Shown: one piece after another, positions 1-6,226 of the stretch
How the letters are laid out: the number at the start of each line of letters is the position of its first letter
Position numbering within the stretch: the first letter of the stretch is position 1
Source: CAZPKH01 sp964587165
GTDB lineage: Bacteria; Bacteroidota; Bacteroidia; Bacteroidales; Muribaculaceae
Direction: 5' to 3'
NCBI GenBank assembly: GCA_964587165.1
Contig: CAZPKH010000054.1
Coordinates: forward strand, 1-9,765
DNA: 9,765 bases
Notes under the pieces: model-generated
The model's input: the letters and a program-made list of their open reading frames with translations, nothing else
What the model was told of the DNA's origin: nothing
Databases searched by the model: none
Made by a program: the position numbers and the translations under genes

Positions 1-588
1 ATCTTCGAGCCAAGCCACGGTGTCGAGGTCGAGGTCGTTGGTCGGCTCGTCGAGCAGCAGGTTGTCGGGGTTGCCGTATAGAGCCTTGGCCAGCAGCACG
101 CGCACCTTCTCCTTACCGCTGAGGTCGGCCATCTGCATGTAGTGCTTATCCTCCTTTATGCCGAGGCCTGAAAGGAGAGCTGCTGCGTCGCTCTCGGCGT
201 TCCACCCTTCGAGCTCGGCGAATTTCTCCTCAAGCTCTGAAGCGCGTATTCCGTCCTCGTCGCTGAAATCCTCCTTGGCGTAGAGCGCCTCTTTCTCCTT
301 CATGATGTCCCAGAGCACGGTGTGGCCCTGAAGCACAGTGTCCATCACCGTAAACTCGTCGAACTTGAAGTGATCCTGCTCAAGCACACTCATGCGCTCG
401 CCGGGGCCCTGCTGCACAGTGCCGTGAGTAGGAGCCAGCTCGCCCGAGAGTATGCGCATCAGAGTGGACTTGCCGGCACCGTTGGCGCCGATAATGCCGT
501 ATATGTTGCCGGGAGTGAATTTCAGGTTAACATCCTGAAACAAGGCTCTTTTGCCGAATTGTATACCTAAATTGTTTACCGCTATCAT
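1..588 (-). CDS. ybiT: ABC-F family ATPase, YbiT-like (partial, N-terminal 196 residues)
   Basis: Soluble ABC-F proteins carry two ATPase domains and act on the ribosome; they are not transporters. The reading frame starts at the ATG whose complement is CAT at 586-588 and stays open to the window edge, giving exactly 196 codons. The first ATP-binding cassette is visible: Walker A GANGAGKST (residues 34-42), signature LSGKEKVR (156-163), Walker B NLLLDEP with D180 and E181, and a D-loop NDLD (184-187). The inter-motif region (DEFTVMDTV at 77-85, then GHTVLW) resembles Escherichia coli YbiT as I remember it more than Uup or EttA. The linker and second cassette lie beyond the window. It is transcribed divergently from the bat operon and has its own promoter about 25 bases upstream of the start. 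ABC-F identity is firm; the YbiT subgroup is from memory, without an alignment. Confidence 0.9.
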   Translation of the reverse strand, partial: MIAVNNLGIQFGKRALFQDVNLKFTPGNIYGIIGANGAGKSTLMRILSGELAPTHGTVQQGPGERMSVLEQDHFKFDEFTVMDTVLQGHTVLWDIMKEKEALYAKEDFSDEDGIRASELEEKFAELEGWNAESDAAALLSGLGIKEDKHYMQMADLSGKEKVRVLLAKALYGNPDNLLLDEPTNDLDLDTVAWLED

Positions 589-612
589 TCTCTAAATATT
601 GAAATCCGGCAG

Positions 613-644
613 CAAAGGTACGAATTTTCGCCCTCACTCCCAAA
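613..644 (-). promoter_or_regulatory. Bacteroidota-type promoter for the ABC-F gene
   Basis: On the minus strand TTTG (complement of 641-644) is followed after 20 bases by TACCTTTG (complement of 613-620). This matches the Bacteroides primary sigma consensus TTTG-N19-21-TAnnTTTG at every fixed position. Transcription would begin near 606, leaving a leader of about 20 nt before the ATG at 588. Confidence 0.8.
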
Positions 645-764
645 TACCCCTACTCTATGCCGGGCTTCCCAGCGGGTGATAATATAAAAATGAAGTGGGG
701 GAGGGGTGAATTAGGTTAATTTAAGTTAAGAACAAGGGGCGCTTGCAACTTATTCCATTTTTAA
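645..764. other. Intergenic spacer between divergent promoters
   Basis: This stretch separates the minus-strand ABC-F promoter from the plus-strand promoter at 765. It is AT-rich except for a C-rich run (646-655) and a G-rich run (694-707), which are imperfectly complementary (ACCCCTACTC with GGGGAGGGGT, one mismatch and one wobble, about 42 bases apart). No gene or terminator with a T-tract is visible here. Confidence 0.5.
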
Positions 765-796
765 TTTGGTAAATTCGCTGAAAGTACATATATTTG
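765..796 (+). promoter_or_regulatory. Strong Bacteroidota-type promoter upstream of the candidate RNA
   Basis: TTTG (765-768), a 20-base spacer, then TATATTTG (789-796) fit the TTTG-N19-21-TAnnTTTG consensus at all fixed positions. The predicted start is near 801-804. No credible open reading frame follows within 400 bases. An intrinsic terminator lies about 235 bases downstream, so the transcript is probably a non-coding RNA or a terminated leader. Confidence 0.75.
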
Positions 797-801
797 CAGT
801 G

Positions 802-1038
802 TGAAAAGAAACACCGCTTAATACTCCTTAGCTGATTTATTTTACGCATTTTTCTCATAGGACTAAGAAGTATAGGCAATCTGGATAAAGCCGAGCTGCG
901 AAGCATTGCCGCAACAGAATCTTAAAGGTGTAATGTAAGTATAATATAATCTCTACACAAAAAGAATTGCTATTAATTCATGATGCCTATTTGGCTTAGT
1001 CCTGCGACCATCTGCTGAAGAAAGTTGCAGGTTTTTTT
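802..1038 (+). ncRNA. Candidate structured non-coding RNA or terminated leader upstream of moxR
   Basis: The segment lies between a consensus promoter and an intrinsic terminator. A long-range helix pairs GGACTAAG (860-867) with CTTAGTCC (995-1002), then, after a symmetric 4x4 internal loop, ATAGGCA (872-878) with TGCCTAT (984-990). All 15 pairs are Watson-Crick and enclose about 105 nt. The enclosed part can form small hairpins such as GTGTA/TACAC (928-932/954-958) and GAATT/AATTC (964-968/975-979). A competing hairpin pairs ATACTcCTTAG (821-831) with CTAAGaAGTAT (863-873), one mismatch, and would exclude the closing helix. A 5' hairpin GTG/CAC (801-803/812-814) is possible. I see no tmRNA, RNase P or SRP RNA signature. 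A long closing stem around a large, weakly paired centre is reminiscent of 6S-type RNAs or the Bacteroidales-1 motif, but I cannot confirm either. The 5' end is approximate. Confidence 0.55.
1001..1038 (+). terminator. Intrinsic terminator of the candidate RNA
   Basis: CCTGCGAC (1001-1008) pairs with GTTGCAGG (1024-1031), eight pairs including one G-T wobble, around a 15-base loop. Seven T residues follow at 1032-1038. It ends the transcript started near 802, about 168 bases before the moxR start codon. Its first two C residues also close the long-range helix of the upstream RNA. Confidence 0.75.
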
Positions 1039-1045
1039 ATTATGT

Positions 1046-1079
1046 ATCGTCGCGCTTTAATAATCGTCGCGCTTTAATA
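1046..1079 (+). repeat. Perfect tandem duplication of a 17-bp unit
   Basis: ATCGTCGCGCTTTAATA occurs twice back to back, at 1046-1062 and 1063-1079, with no mismatch. It lies between the terminator and the probable bat promoter. Two perfect copies suggest either a recent slippage duplication or a paired binding site; nothing else in the sequence decides between these. Confidence 0.9.
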
Positions 1080-1117
1080 TTTGTATACAGGCTCTTAGAC
1101 AAATTTAACACAGAAAG

Positions 1118-1150
1118 TTAAACCCCACACAGCCAAATTGCGTATTTTTG
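1118..1150 (+). promoter_or_regulatory. Probable promoter of the bat operon
   Basis: TATTTTTG at 1143-1150 matches the -7 consensus TAnnTTTG. The -33 region is weak: only a TTAAA-like stretch (1118-1122) stands where TTTG would be expected. Transcription would start near 1156, leaving a leader of about 50 nt before the moxR ATG. The weak -33 element could mean low basal or activator-dependent expression, but that is inference. Confidence 0.5.
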
Positions 1151-1205
1151 TGGTGTAATAAAGGCGCATAAACAATAATCGACAAACAACCGTTATTAAT
1201 ATACT

Positions 1206-2204
1206 ATGAGCGAATCGGTTAATATCAGAGAACTTACCGACCTCGTCGCTTCAAAGAGCGACTTCGTCCGTCTTATCACCCAAGGAATGCAGCAGACCAT
1301 CGTCGGGCAGAAACATCTGGTCGACTCTCTGCTCGTGGCGCTCCTGTCAAACGGCCACGTGCTGCTCGAAGGTGTGCCCGGTTTGGCCAAGACTCTCGCG
1401 ATCAAGACTCTTGCACAGACCATCGATGCCAAATACAGCCGTATTCAGTTTACCCCGGATATGCTGCCGGCCGATGTGCTCGGCACAATGATATACTCGG
1501 TAAAAAGCGAACAGTTTCAGATAAAGCGCGGCCCGATATTCGCCAACTTCGTGCTTGCCGACGAGATAAACCGTGCCCCGGCCAAGGTGCAGAGCGCACT
1601 TCTCGAGGCTATGCAGGAGCGGCAGGTGACTATCGGCGAGACCACATTCCCGCTCGACGAGCCTTTCCTGGTGATGGCCACGCAGAACCCTATCGAGCAG
1701 GAGGGTACATATCCGCTGCCCGAGGCGCAGGTAGACCGTTTCCTGCTGAAAGTGGTGATCGGCTACCCCACTAAGGATGAGGAGCGCGAGATCATCCGCA
1801 TGAATCTTGCCGGTGCCGATCGTGCTGCCGTCCGTCCGCTGATGCGTCCCGAGGAGATTGTCGAGACCCAGAAGATAGTCGAGCAGATATATCTCGACGA
1901 AAAGATCGAACGCTATATCGTCGACATCGTATTCGCCACCCGTCAGCCCGCGCAGTACGGCCTGCAGGATCTCCGCTCGATCATCAGCTACGGCGCTTCG
2001 CCGCGTGCGTCGATATCGCTCGCCCGCGCTTCGCGTGCATACGCTTTCCTGAAGCAGCGCGGCTTCGTTATCCCCGAGGATGTGCGCGCCGTGTGTCATG
2101 ATGTGCTCCGCCACCGTATCGGCCTGACCTACGAGGCTGAGGCAAACAATATCACCACCGACGAGATCATATCCAATATCCTTGACAAAGTAATCGTGCC
2201 CTGA
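1206..2204 (+). CDS. moxR: MoxR-family AAA+ ATPase
   Basis: MoxR proteins are cytosolic AAA+ ATPases, often encoded beside VWA-domain proteins and thought to remodel or activate them. The 332-residue length is usual for the family. Visible motifs: Walker A GVPGLAKT (56-63), Walker B VLADE with D119 and E120 followed by INR, sensor 1 in ATQNPIEQEGTYPLPEAQ (N161), a VDRF arginine (R178), and the sensor 2 arginine in GASPRAS (R267). There is no signal peptide or membrane segment. The start gives a standard N-terminal helical lead-in before VGQ, and the sequence upstream is AT-rich without a Shine-Dalgarno. Its TGA stop shares one base with the ATG of the next gene (TGATG), so translation is probably coupled. 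As first gene of the bat operon it is the likely energy source of the system. Family assignment is firm; the substrate is inferred. Confidence 0.95.
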   Translation: MSESVNIRELTDLVASKSDFVRLITQGMQQTIVGQKHLVDSLLVALLSNGHVLLEGVPGLAKTLAIKTLAQTIDAKYSRIQFTPDMLPADVLGTMIYSVKSEQFQIKRGPIFANFVLADEINRAPAKVQSALLEAMQERQVTIGETTFPLDEPFLVMATQNPIEQEGTYPLPEAQVDRFLLKVVIGYPTKDEEREIIRMNLAGADRAAVRPLMRPEEIVETQKIVEQIYLDEKIERYIVDIVFATRQPAQYGLQDLRSIISYGASPRASISLARASRAYAFLKQRGFVIPEDVRAVCHDVLRHRIGLTYEAEANNITTDEIISNILDKVIVP

Positions 2205-3073
2205 TGGAAGCCTCCGAACTTCTTAAAAAAGTCAGACGGATCGAGATAAAGTCGCGGGGACTGTCGAACAACATCTTCGCCGGCGCTTATCATTCGGCGT
2301 TCAGGGGGCGAGGTATGACTTTTTCGGAAGTGCGCGAATACCAGTACGGCGACGACATCCGCGACATCAACTGGAATGTCACGGCCCGCTACAATAAGCC
2401 GTACGTCAAGGTATACGAGGAGGAGCGCGAGCTTACGGTGATGCTCCTTGTCGATATGTCGGCCAGCCGCCTCTTCGGTGCAGTGGGCGACGAGAAGCGG
2501 CAGATCATCGCCGAGATAGCTGCCACAATCGCTTTCTCGGCGATACAGAACAACGATAAGATCGGTGTGATATTCTTCACTGACCGCATCGAGAAGTTCA
2601 TACCGCCGAAAAAAGGTAAAAAGCATATCCTCTTCATCATCAGTCAGCTGCTCGACTTCACACCCGAGAGCAAAGGTACCGACATTGGGGCTGCCCTGAG
2701 ATATTTTGGCGATGCGATGAAAAAGCGCACCACGACATTCCTTATCTCCGACTTCATAGATTCCCACGACTACACCCGCCCGATGCAGATCGCTGCCGGC
2801 AAGCACGATATGATCGGCATTCAGGTGTACGACCGCCGAGACACCGAGCTCCCGCCGGTGGGCCTGCTGAGGGTCGCCGACCTCGAGACCGGGCAGCTTC
2901 GCTGGGTCGATACCTCCTCAAAGCGCACCCGCACAGCCTACAGCAAGTGGTGGTATGACCGCCAGCAAGCTATGAATCAGACACTCACGAAAGCGCGTGT
3001 CGACTATACTTCGGTGGCTACCGACGAAGATTATGTGCGCCAGCTTATGGCTCTGTTCAAAGGCCGGCGATAA
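2204..3073 (+). CDS. DUF58 domain protein (VWA-like, cytosolic)
   Basis: The protein (289 residues) shows the DUF58 hallmark region: GRGMTFSEVREYQYGDDIRDINW at 35-57 and a following KPYVKVYEEER. It then enters a VWA-like fold with an intact MIDAS motif DMSAS (D84, S86, S88), a threonine in GTD (T159) and an ISDF aspartate (D183). There are no hydrophobic segments long enough for a membrane helix. Many DUF58 proteins elsewhere do carry N-terminal membrane helices, so this is the short soluble type. It overlaps moxR by one base, the usual MoxR-DUF58 pairing, which makes it the most likely direct partner of MoxR. A 25-base gap separates it from the next gene. Its biochemical role is not established. 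Confidence 0.92.
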   Translation: MEASELLKKVRRIEIKSRGLSNNIFAGAYHSAFRGRGMTFSEVREYQYGDDIRDINWNVTARYNKPYVKVYEEERELTVMLLVDMSASRLFGAVGDEKRQIIAEIAATIAFSAIQNNDKIGVIFFTDRIEKFIPPKKGKKHILFIISQLLDFTPESKGTDIGAALRYFGDAMKKRTTTFLISDFIDSHDYTRPMQIAAGKHDMIGIQVYDRRDTELPPVGLLRVADLETGQLRWVDTSSKRTRTAYSKWWYDRQQAMNQTLTKARVDYTSVATDEDYVRQLMALFKGRR

Positions 3074-3098
3074 CTACTCAAAATTATCAAGCATTACT

Positions 3099-4112
3099 AT
3101 GCGACGATTCACTTCCATATTTGTCGTGCTCGCGGTGCTCTTCCCGGCGCTCGTCGGTATCACCGTGCAGGGGCAGCAACCCTCATCGGGCAAGGCAGAT
3201 CTGAAAATATCGCTCGACTCGGCGTATCTGCTCATGGGAGAGGTCACCGATCTGCATATCAACCTGACGCTCCCCGCCGGTGCCCGAGGACACCTTTGGG
3301 CTCCGGGCGACACACTGACCAAGGATATAGAGGTGGCCGGAGTATCGACCCCCGACACTGCAAAGCTCCCGGGCGGAGCCGTGCGCATCAGTCAGAACAT
3401 TACGATACAGGCATTCGATTCGGGCAACTACGTAATACCCCCGGTGAAATATATCGACGGTCGCGATACGTTGCTGTCAAATAGTTTGGCTCTCAAGGTC
3501 ATACCGTGTCAGATAGATTCGCTCGCCGATACGGTGGAGTATGTGCCCGTGATGACCCTCCCGGCCGGAGCATGGGATTGGGTGCCCGACGTGATAGCCG
3601 ACTACTGGTGGGCATGGGTCGCAGTGCTGCTGCTGATAGCCGGATTGGTAGCCGGATACTTCCTGTGGTGGCGCAAGCGTCCGAAAGATCAAGGCTTCGC
3701 CCTTATGCCTAAGCGCAAGCCGCTGTCGCCCGATCAGCTGGCAATGCAGCAGTTGCAGCAACTGCGTGCCGAGAATCTGTGCGAGAGCGGTCGCGAGAAG
3801 GAGTTCTATACCCGGCTCACCGACATTCTGCGCCGGTATATCGACGCCCGCTTCCATATCAATGCCCGCGAGATGACCTCCTCGCAGATCCTCCGTGCGC
3901 TGAAGTCAAATCCCGCTACGCAGCTGCCTCAGCGATATATGAAGCAGATACTCGATATAGCCGACTATGTGAAGTTTGCCAAGATGCGCCCCTTCTCCGA
4001 GGATAATATCCGCGCAATGGCCGATGCCGAGCAGTTTGTGATCGACACTCGCCCGGCAGAACCGGCTGAAAACCTCAACGAACCCACTACGGGCAATACA
4101 GAAAAGAAATGA
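3099..4112 (+). CDS. Bat operon membrane protein with BatD-like layout (exported beta domain, TM, cytosolic helical domain)
   Basis: I chose the ATG at 3099 because it gives a clear signal peptide (MRRFT followed by a hydrophobic core to about residue 25) and a 25-base gap after the DUF58 gene; an in-frame ATG at 2997 would overlap that gene by 77 bases and bury the signal. The 337-residue product has a beta-rich, probably periplasmic region (about 33-135), a linker, one membrane helix (about 170-191) followed by WRKRPK (positive, so cytosolic), and a C-terminal helical domain (about 232-316). That domain contains EFYTRL, RRYIDARF and ILDIADYVKFAKM. It resembles DUF4381-type proteins of aerotolerance operons in other phyla, which I cannot verify here. 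The C-terminal motif pattern recurs in BatD. Its stop overlaps the batA start by 4 nt (ATGA). It is probably a fixed part of the Bat complex; function unknown. Confidence 0.85.
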   Translation: MRRFTSIFVVLAVLFPALVGITVQGQQPSSGKADLKISLDSAYLLMGEVTDLHINLTLPAGARGHLWAPGDTLTKDIEVAGVSTPDTAKLPGGAVRISQNITIQAFDSGNYVIPPVKYIDGRDTLLSNSLALKVIPCQIDSLADTVEYVPVMTLPAGAWDWVPDVIADYWWAWVAVLLLIAGLVAGYFLWWRKRPKDQGFALMPKRKPLSPDQLAMQQLQQLRAENLCESGREKEFYTRLTDILRRYIDARFHINAREMTSSQILRALKSNPATQLPQRYMKQILDIADYVKFAKMRPFSEDNIRAMADAEQFVIDTRPAEPAENLNEPTTGNTEKK

Positions 4113-5122
4113 TACCGACCATAATATTTGCCAATCCGTCATATCTGTGGCTACTGCTGTTGCTGCTGCCTGTTGTGGCGTGGTATGTATGGAAGCACCG
4201 GGATCTGACAGCTTCGATAGGCATGTCGACCACGGCACAGTTTGCATCGCTGCCGCGCTCGTGGCGAGGCACGGCCCGACACCTGCTCTTTGTGCTTCAG
4301 CTTCTGGCTATTGCTGCGCTGATAGTGGTGATAGCGCGCCCGCAGACTGTCGCACGGTGGCGCACATCGTCGACTGCCGGCACCGAGATAGTACTGGTGA
4401 TGGATATATCAGGCTCCATGCTCGCCAAGGACTTTGAACCCAACCGCTTCGGGGCTGCCAAAGAGGTGGCCACCCGATTTGTGAACGGTCGCGAGAACGA
4501 TGCCCTCGGGCTGGTGATATTTGCCGGCGAGAGCTTTACGGCTGTGCCGATGACTACCGACCGCGCAATGCTCACGAATTATATCAATTCGCTGGATATG
4601 AACATCATACTCCACGGGATGCTTGAGGACGGTACGGCAATAGGCGACGGCGTTGCAACGGCTATCAATCGCATAAAGGATGGTAAAGCCAAGTCGAAGA
4701 GCATCATCCTGATCACCGACGGTACAAACAATCGCGGCAACGTGGCGCCAAACACCGCAGCCGAGATAGCCGCCAAATATGGCATCAAGATATATACTAT
4801 AGGTGTAGGTACTATCGGCAATGCCCCCGTGCCGCAGCAGAACGCATTCGGACGCATTGAGTATGTGCCGATGCCTGTGACTATCGACGAAAATACCTTG
4901 CGACAGATGGCATCGATGACCGGCGGTAAATACTTCCGCGCCACCGGCAACGAAGTGCTCAACGACGTGTTCGACGAAATTGACTCTCTCGAAAAGACAG
5001 AGATCGATGTACGCAACTTCTCGAATACCGACGACGATTACCTTCCCTGGGGTGCACTTGCCTTAGGCCTGCTGGTGCTCTCGATGATTCTGCGCATGAC
5101 TCTGCTCAGATCCAACCCCTGA
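4109..5122 (+). CDS. batA: BatA, VWA-domain membrane protein
   Basis: BatA is a membrane-anchored VWA protein of the Bacteroides aerotolerance operon. The 337-residue product has membrane helices at about 10-28, 57-77 and 313-330. The VWA domain lies between helices two and three and has a complete MIDAS: DISGSM (D99, S101, S103), T176 in DGTAIGDG, and D204 in ITDG. The loop after helix one is positively charged (KHRD, PRSWRGTAR), which by the positive-inside rule puts that loop in the cytosol and the VWA domain in the periplasm. The ATG overlaps the previous stop by 4 nt. A 42-base AT-rich gap precedes batB. BatA versus BatB is assigned from gene order and from DISGSM here against DVSNSM in the next gene. 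The VWA domain presumably binds a partner through a divalent metal. Confidence 0.92.
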   Translation: MIPTIIFANPSYLWLLLLLLPVVAWYVWKHRDLTASIGMSTTAQFASLPRSWRGTARHLLFVLQLLAIAALIVVIARPQTVARWRTSSTAGTEIVLVMDISGSMLAKDFEPNRFGAAKEVATRFVNGRENDALGLVIFAGESFTAVPMTTDRAMLTNYINSLDMNIILHGMLEDGTAIGDGVATAINRIKDGKAKSKSIILITDGTNNRGNVAPNTAAEIAAKYGIKIYTIGVGTIGNAPVPQQNAFGRIEYVPMPVTIDENTLRQMASMTGGKYFRATGNEVLNDVFDEIDSLEKTEIDVRNFSNTDDDYLPWGALALGLLVLSMILRMTLLRSNP

Positions 5123-5130
5123 CGGATCCC

Positions 5131-5138
5131 TACTTTTG
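5131..5138 (+). promoter_or_regulatory. Possible internal -7 element before batB
   Basis: TACTTTTG matches TAnnTTTG in the only sizeable non-coding gap in the first half of the operon (5123-5164). No TTTG lies 19-21 bases upstream, where the sequence is the end of batA. It could give a short-leader transcript for batBCDE, but a single 8-base match is weak evidence. Confidence 0.25.
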
Positions 5139-5164
5139 AAATTTGTTTATAAAACATAATACAA

Positions 5165-6226
5165 ATGATTGATTTTCAATATCCTCAGCTGCTGTATCTG
5201 CTTCTGCTGCTACCGCTTATAGCTGTGATATTCCTATATTCGCGATACAAGCGCCGTAAGCAGTTGCAACGCTTCGGCCGCCCCGACGTGATAGCTTCGC
5301 TTATGCCCGAAGCGTCGAAGTACATGCCGTGGGTCAAGCTGTCGCTTGAGCTGGTGATTGTGGCTCTCGTGGTGCTTCTGATAGCCCGGCCTTTCGATAC
5401 TACCGAGGCTTCATCAGGCTCCGATAAGAAAGAGACAAGCACGTCGGGTATCGAGATCATGCTGTGTGTCGACGTGTCGAACTCGATGCTCGCATCGTCG
5501 ACCGACGACCCTTCGGGCATGAGCCGTATGCAGCGCACGCGCCTGTTGCTGGAAAGACTGATCGACCGCCTCGGCAACGATAAGGTCGGCCTGATACTCT
5601 TTGCCGGCGATGCTGTGGTGCAGCTCCCCGTCACTTCCGATTTCATCTCGGCAAAGATGTTTCTCGACAATGTTGACCCCGGGATGATACCTGTGCAAGG
5701 CACCGCAATCGGCGCTGCTATCGAGATGGCCACCAACTGTCTGGCTACCGAAAGCGATTTCTCCAAAGCTATTGTTGTGATAACCGATGCCGAGAACTTT
5801 GAGGATGATGCCATCAGCGCGGCCGCACTTGCCAAGCGCAACAAGATCCGCGTCGATGTGATAGGGGTGGGCACTCCCGGGGGCGCCCCGATACCCGACG
5901 GCGCAGGCGGATGGTATGAGTACAACGGCGAGACCGTGATAACCAAGCTGAATGTCGACGAGGCCAAAAAGATAGCCGAAGCCGGCGGAGGCATATATAT
6001 CAACGGCAATGCCTCCGACGCCGTGACAGCACTGACCGATAATCTCGAAGATATGGCCCGCACCGACTATACACGCGTGTCGCACTCGCCTGCCGCCGAG
6101 CAGTTCCCCCTGCTTGCATGGATTGCGATGGTGCTTCTGGTGATCGACCAGTTTGTGCTCCCGCGCAAGATCGCGTGGTTGCGCCGCATCAACTTCTTCT
6201 CAAAGAAAAATGCTGAATCAAAATGA
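5165..6226 (+). CDS. batB: BatB, VWA-domain membrane protein
   Basis: This second VWA protein (353 residues) parallels BatA: membrane helices at about 7-25, 58-75 and 314-333, and a VWA domain with intact MIDAS DVSNSM (D103, S105, S107), T180 in QGTAIGAA and D208 in ITDAE. The first loop is strongly positive (SRYKRRKQLQR) and the tail after helix three is positive (PRKIAWLRR), so both should be cytosolic and the VWA domain periplasmic. A Ser/Thr/Gly/Lys-rich linker (about 79-95) separates helix two from the VWA domain; BatA has a shorter one. The ATG at 5165 follows AT-rich sequence without a Shine-Dalgarno. Its stop overlaps the batC start by 4 nt (ATGA), indicating coupling. BatA and BatB are probably ancient paralogues and may form a heteromer, which is inference. 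Confidence 0.92.
   Translation: MIDFQYPQLLYLLLLLPLIAVIFLYSRYKRRKQLQRFGRPDVIASLMPEASKYMPWVKLSLELVIVALVVLLIARPFDTTEASSGSDKKETSTSGIEIMLCVDVSNSMLASSTDDPSGMSRMQRTRLLLERLIDRLGNDKVGLILFAGDAVVQLPVTSDFISAKMFLDNVDPGMIPVQGTAIGAAIEMATNCLATESDFSKAIVVITDAENFEDDAISAAALAKRNKIRVDVIGVGTPGGAPIPDGAGGWYEYNGETVITKLNVDEAKKIAEAGGGIYINGNASDAVTALTDNLEDMARTDYTRVSHSPAAEQFPLLAWIAMVLLVIDQFVLPRKIAWLRRINFFSKKNAESK

Noticed and set aside
646..707. Complementary C-rich and G-rich runs as a terminator or hairpin
   Set aside because: The arms are about 42 bases apart, have a mismatch and a wobble, and no T-tract follows; composition alone can explain them.
721..906. 61-codon minus-strand frame in the intergenic region
   Set aside because: Low-information composition, no domain, and it overlaps the plus-strand promoter and structured RNA.
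860..1002. Inverted repeats GGACTAAG...CTTAGTCC as ends of a small transposable element
   Set aside because: No flanking target duplication was seen, and the promoter and terminator on either side fit an RNA gene better.
1046..1079. Tandem repeat as a CRISPR fragment
   Set aside because: The two 17-bp copies are directly adjacent with no spacer, and no cas gene is in the window.
1347..2114. Long minus-strand open frame (255 codons) opposite moxR
   Set aside because: It is antisense to a clear MoxR gene with all AAA+ motifs, has no recognisable domain, and arises from GC-rich codon bias.
2997..3098. Upstream in-frame start for the third operon gene
   Set aside because: It would overlap the DUF58 gene by 77 bases and put 34 residues ahead of an evident signal peptide that starts at 3099.
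5185..6063. Long minus-strand open frame (292 codons) opposite batB
   Set aside because: Ser/Ile/Arg-rich composition without domains, lying opposite an intact VWA gene; a shadow frame.
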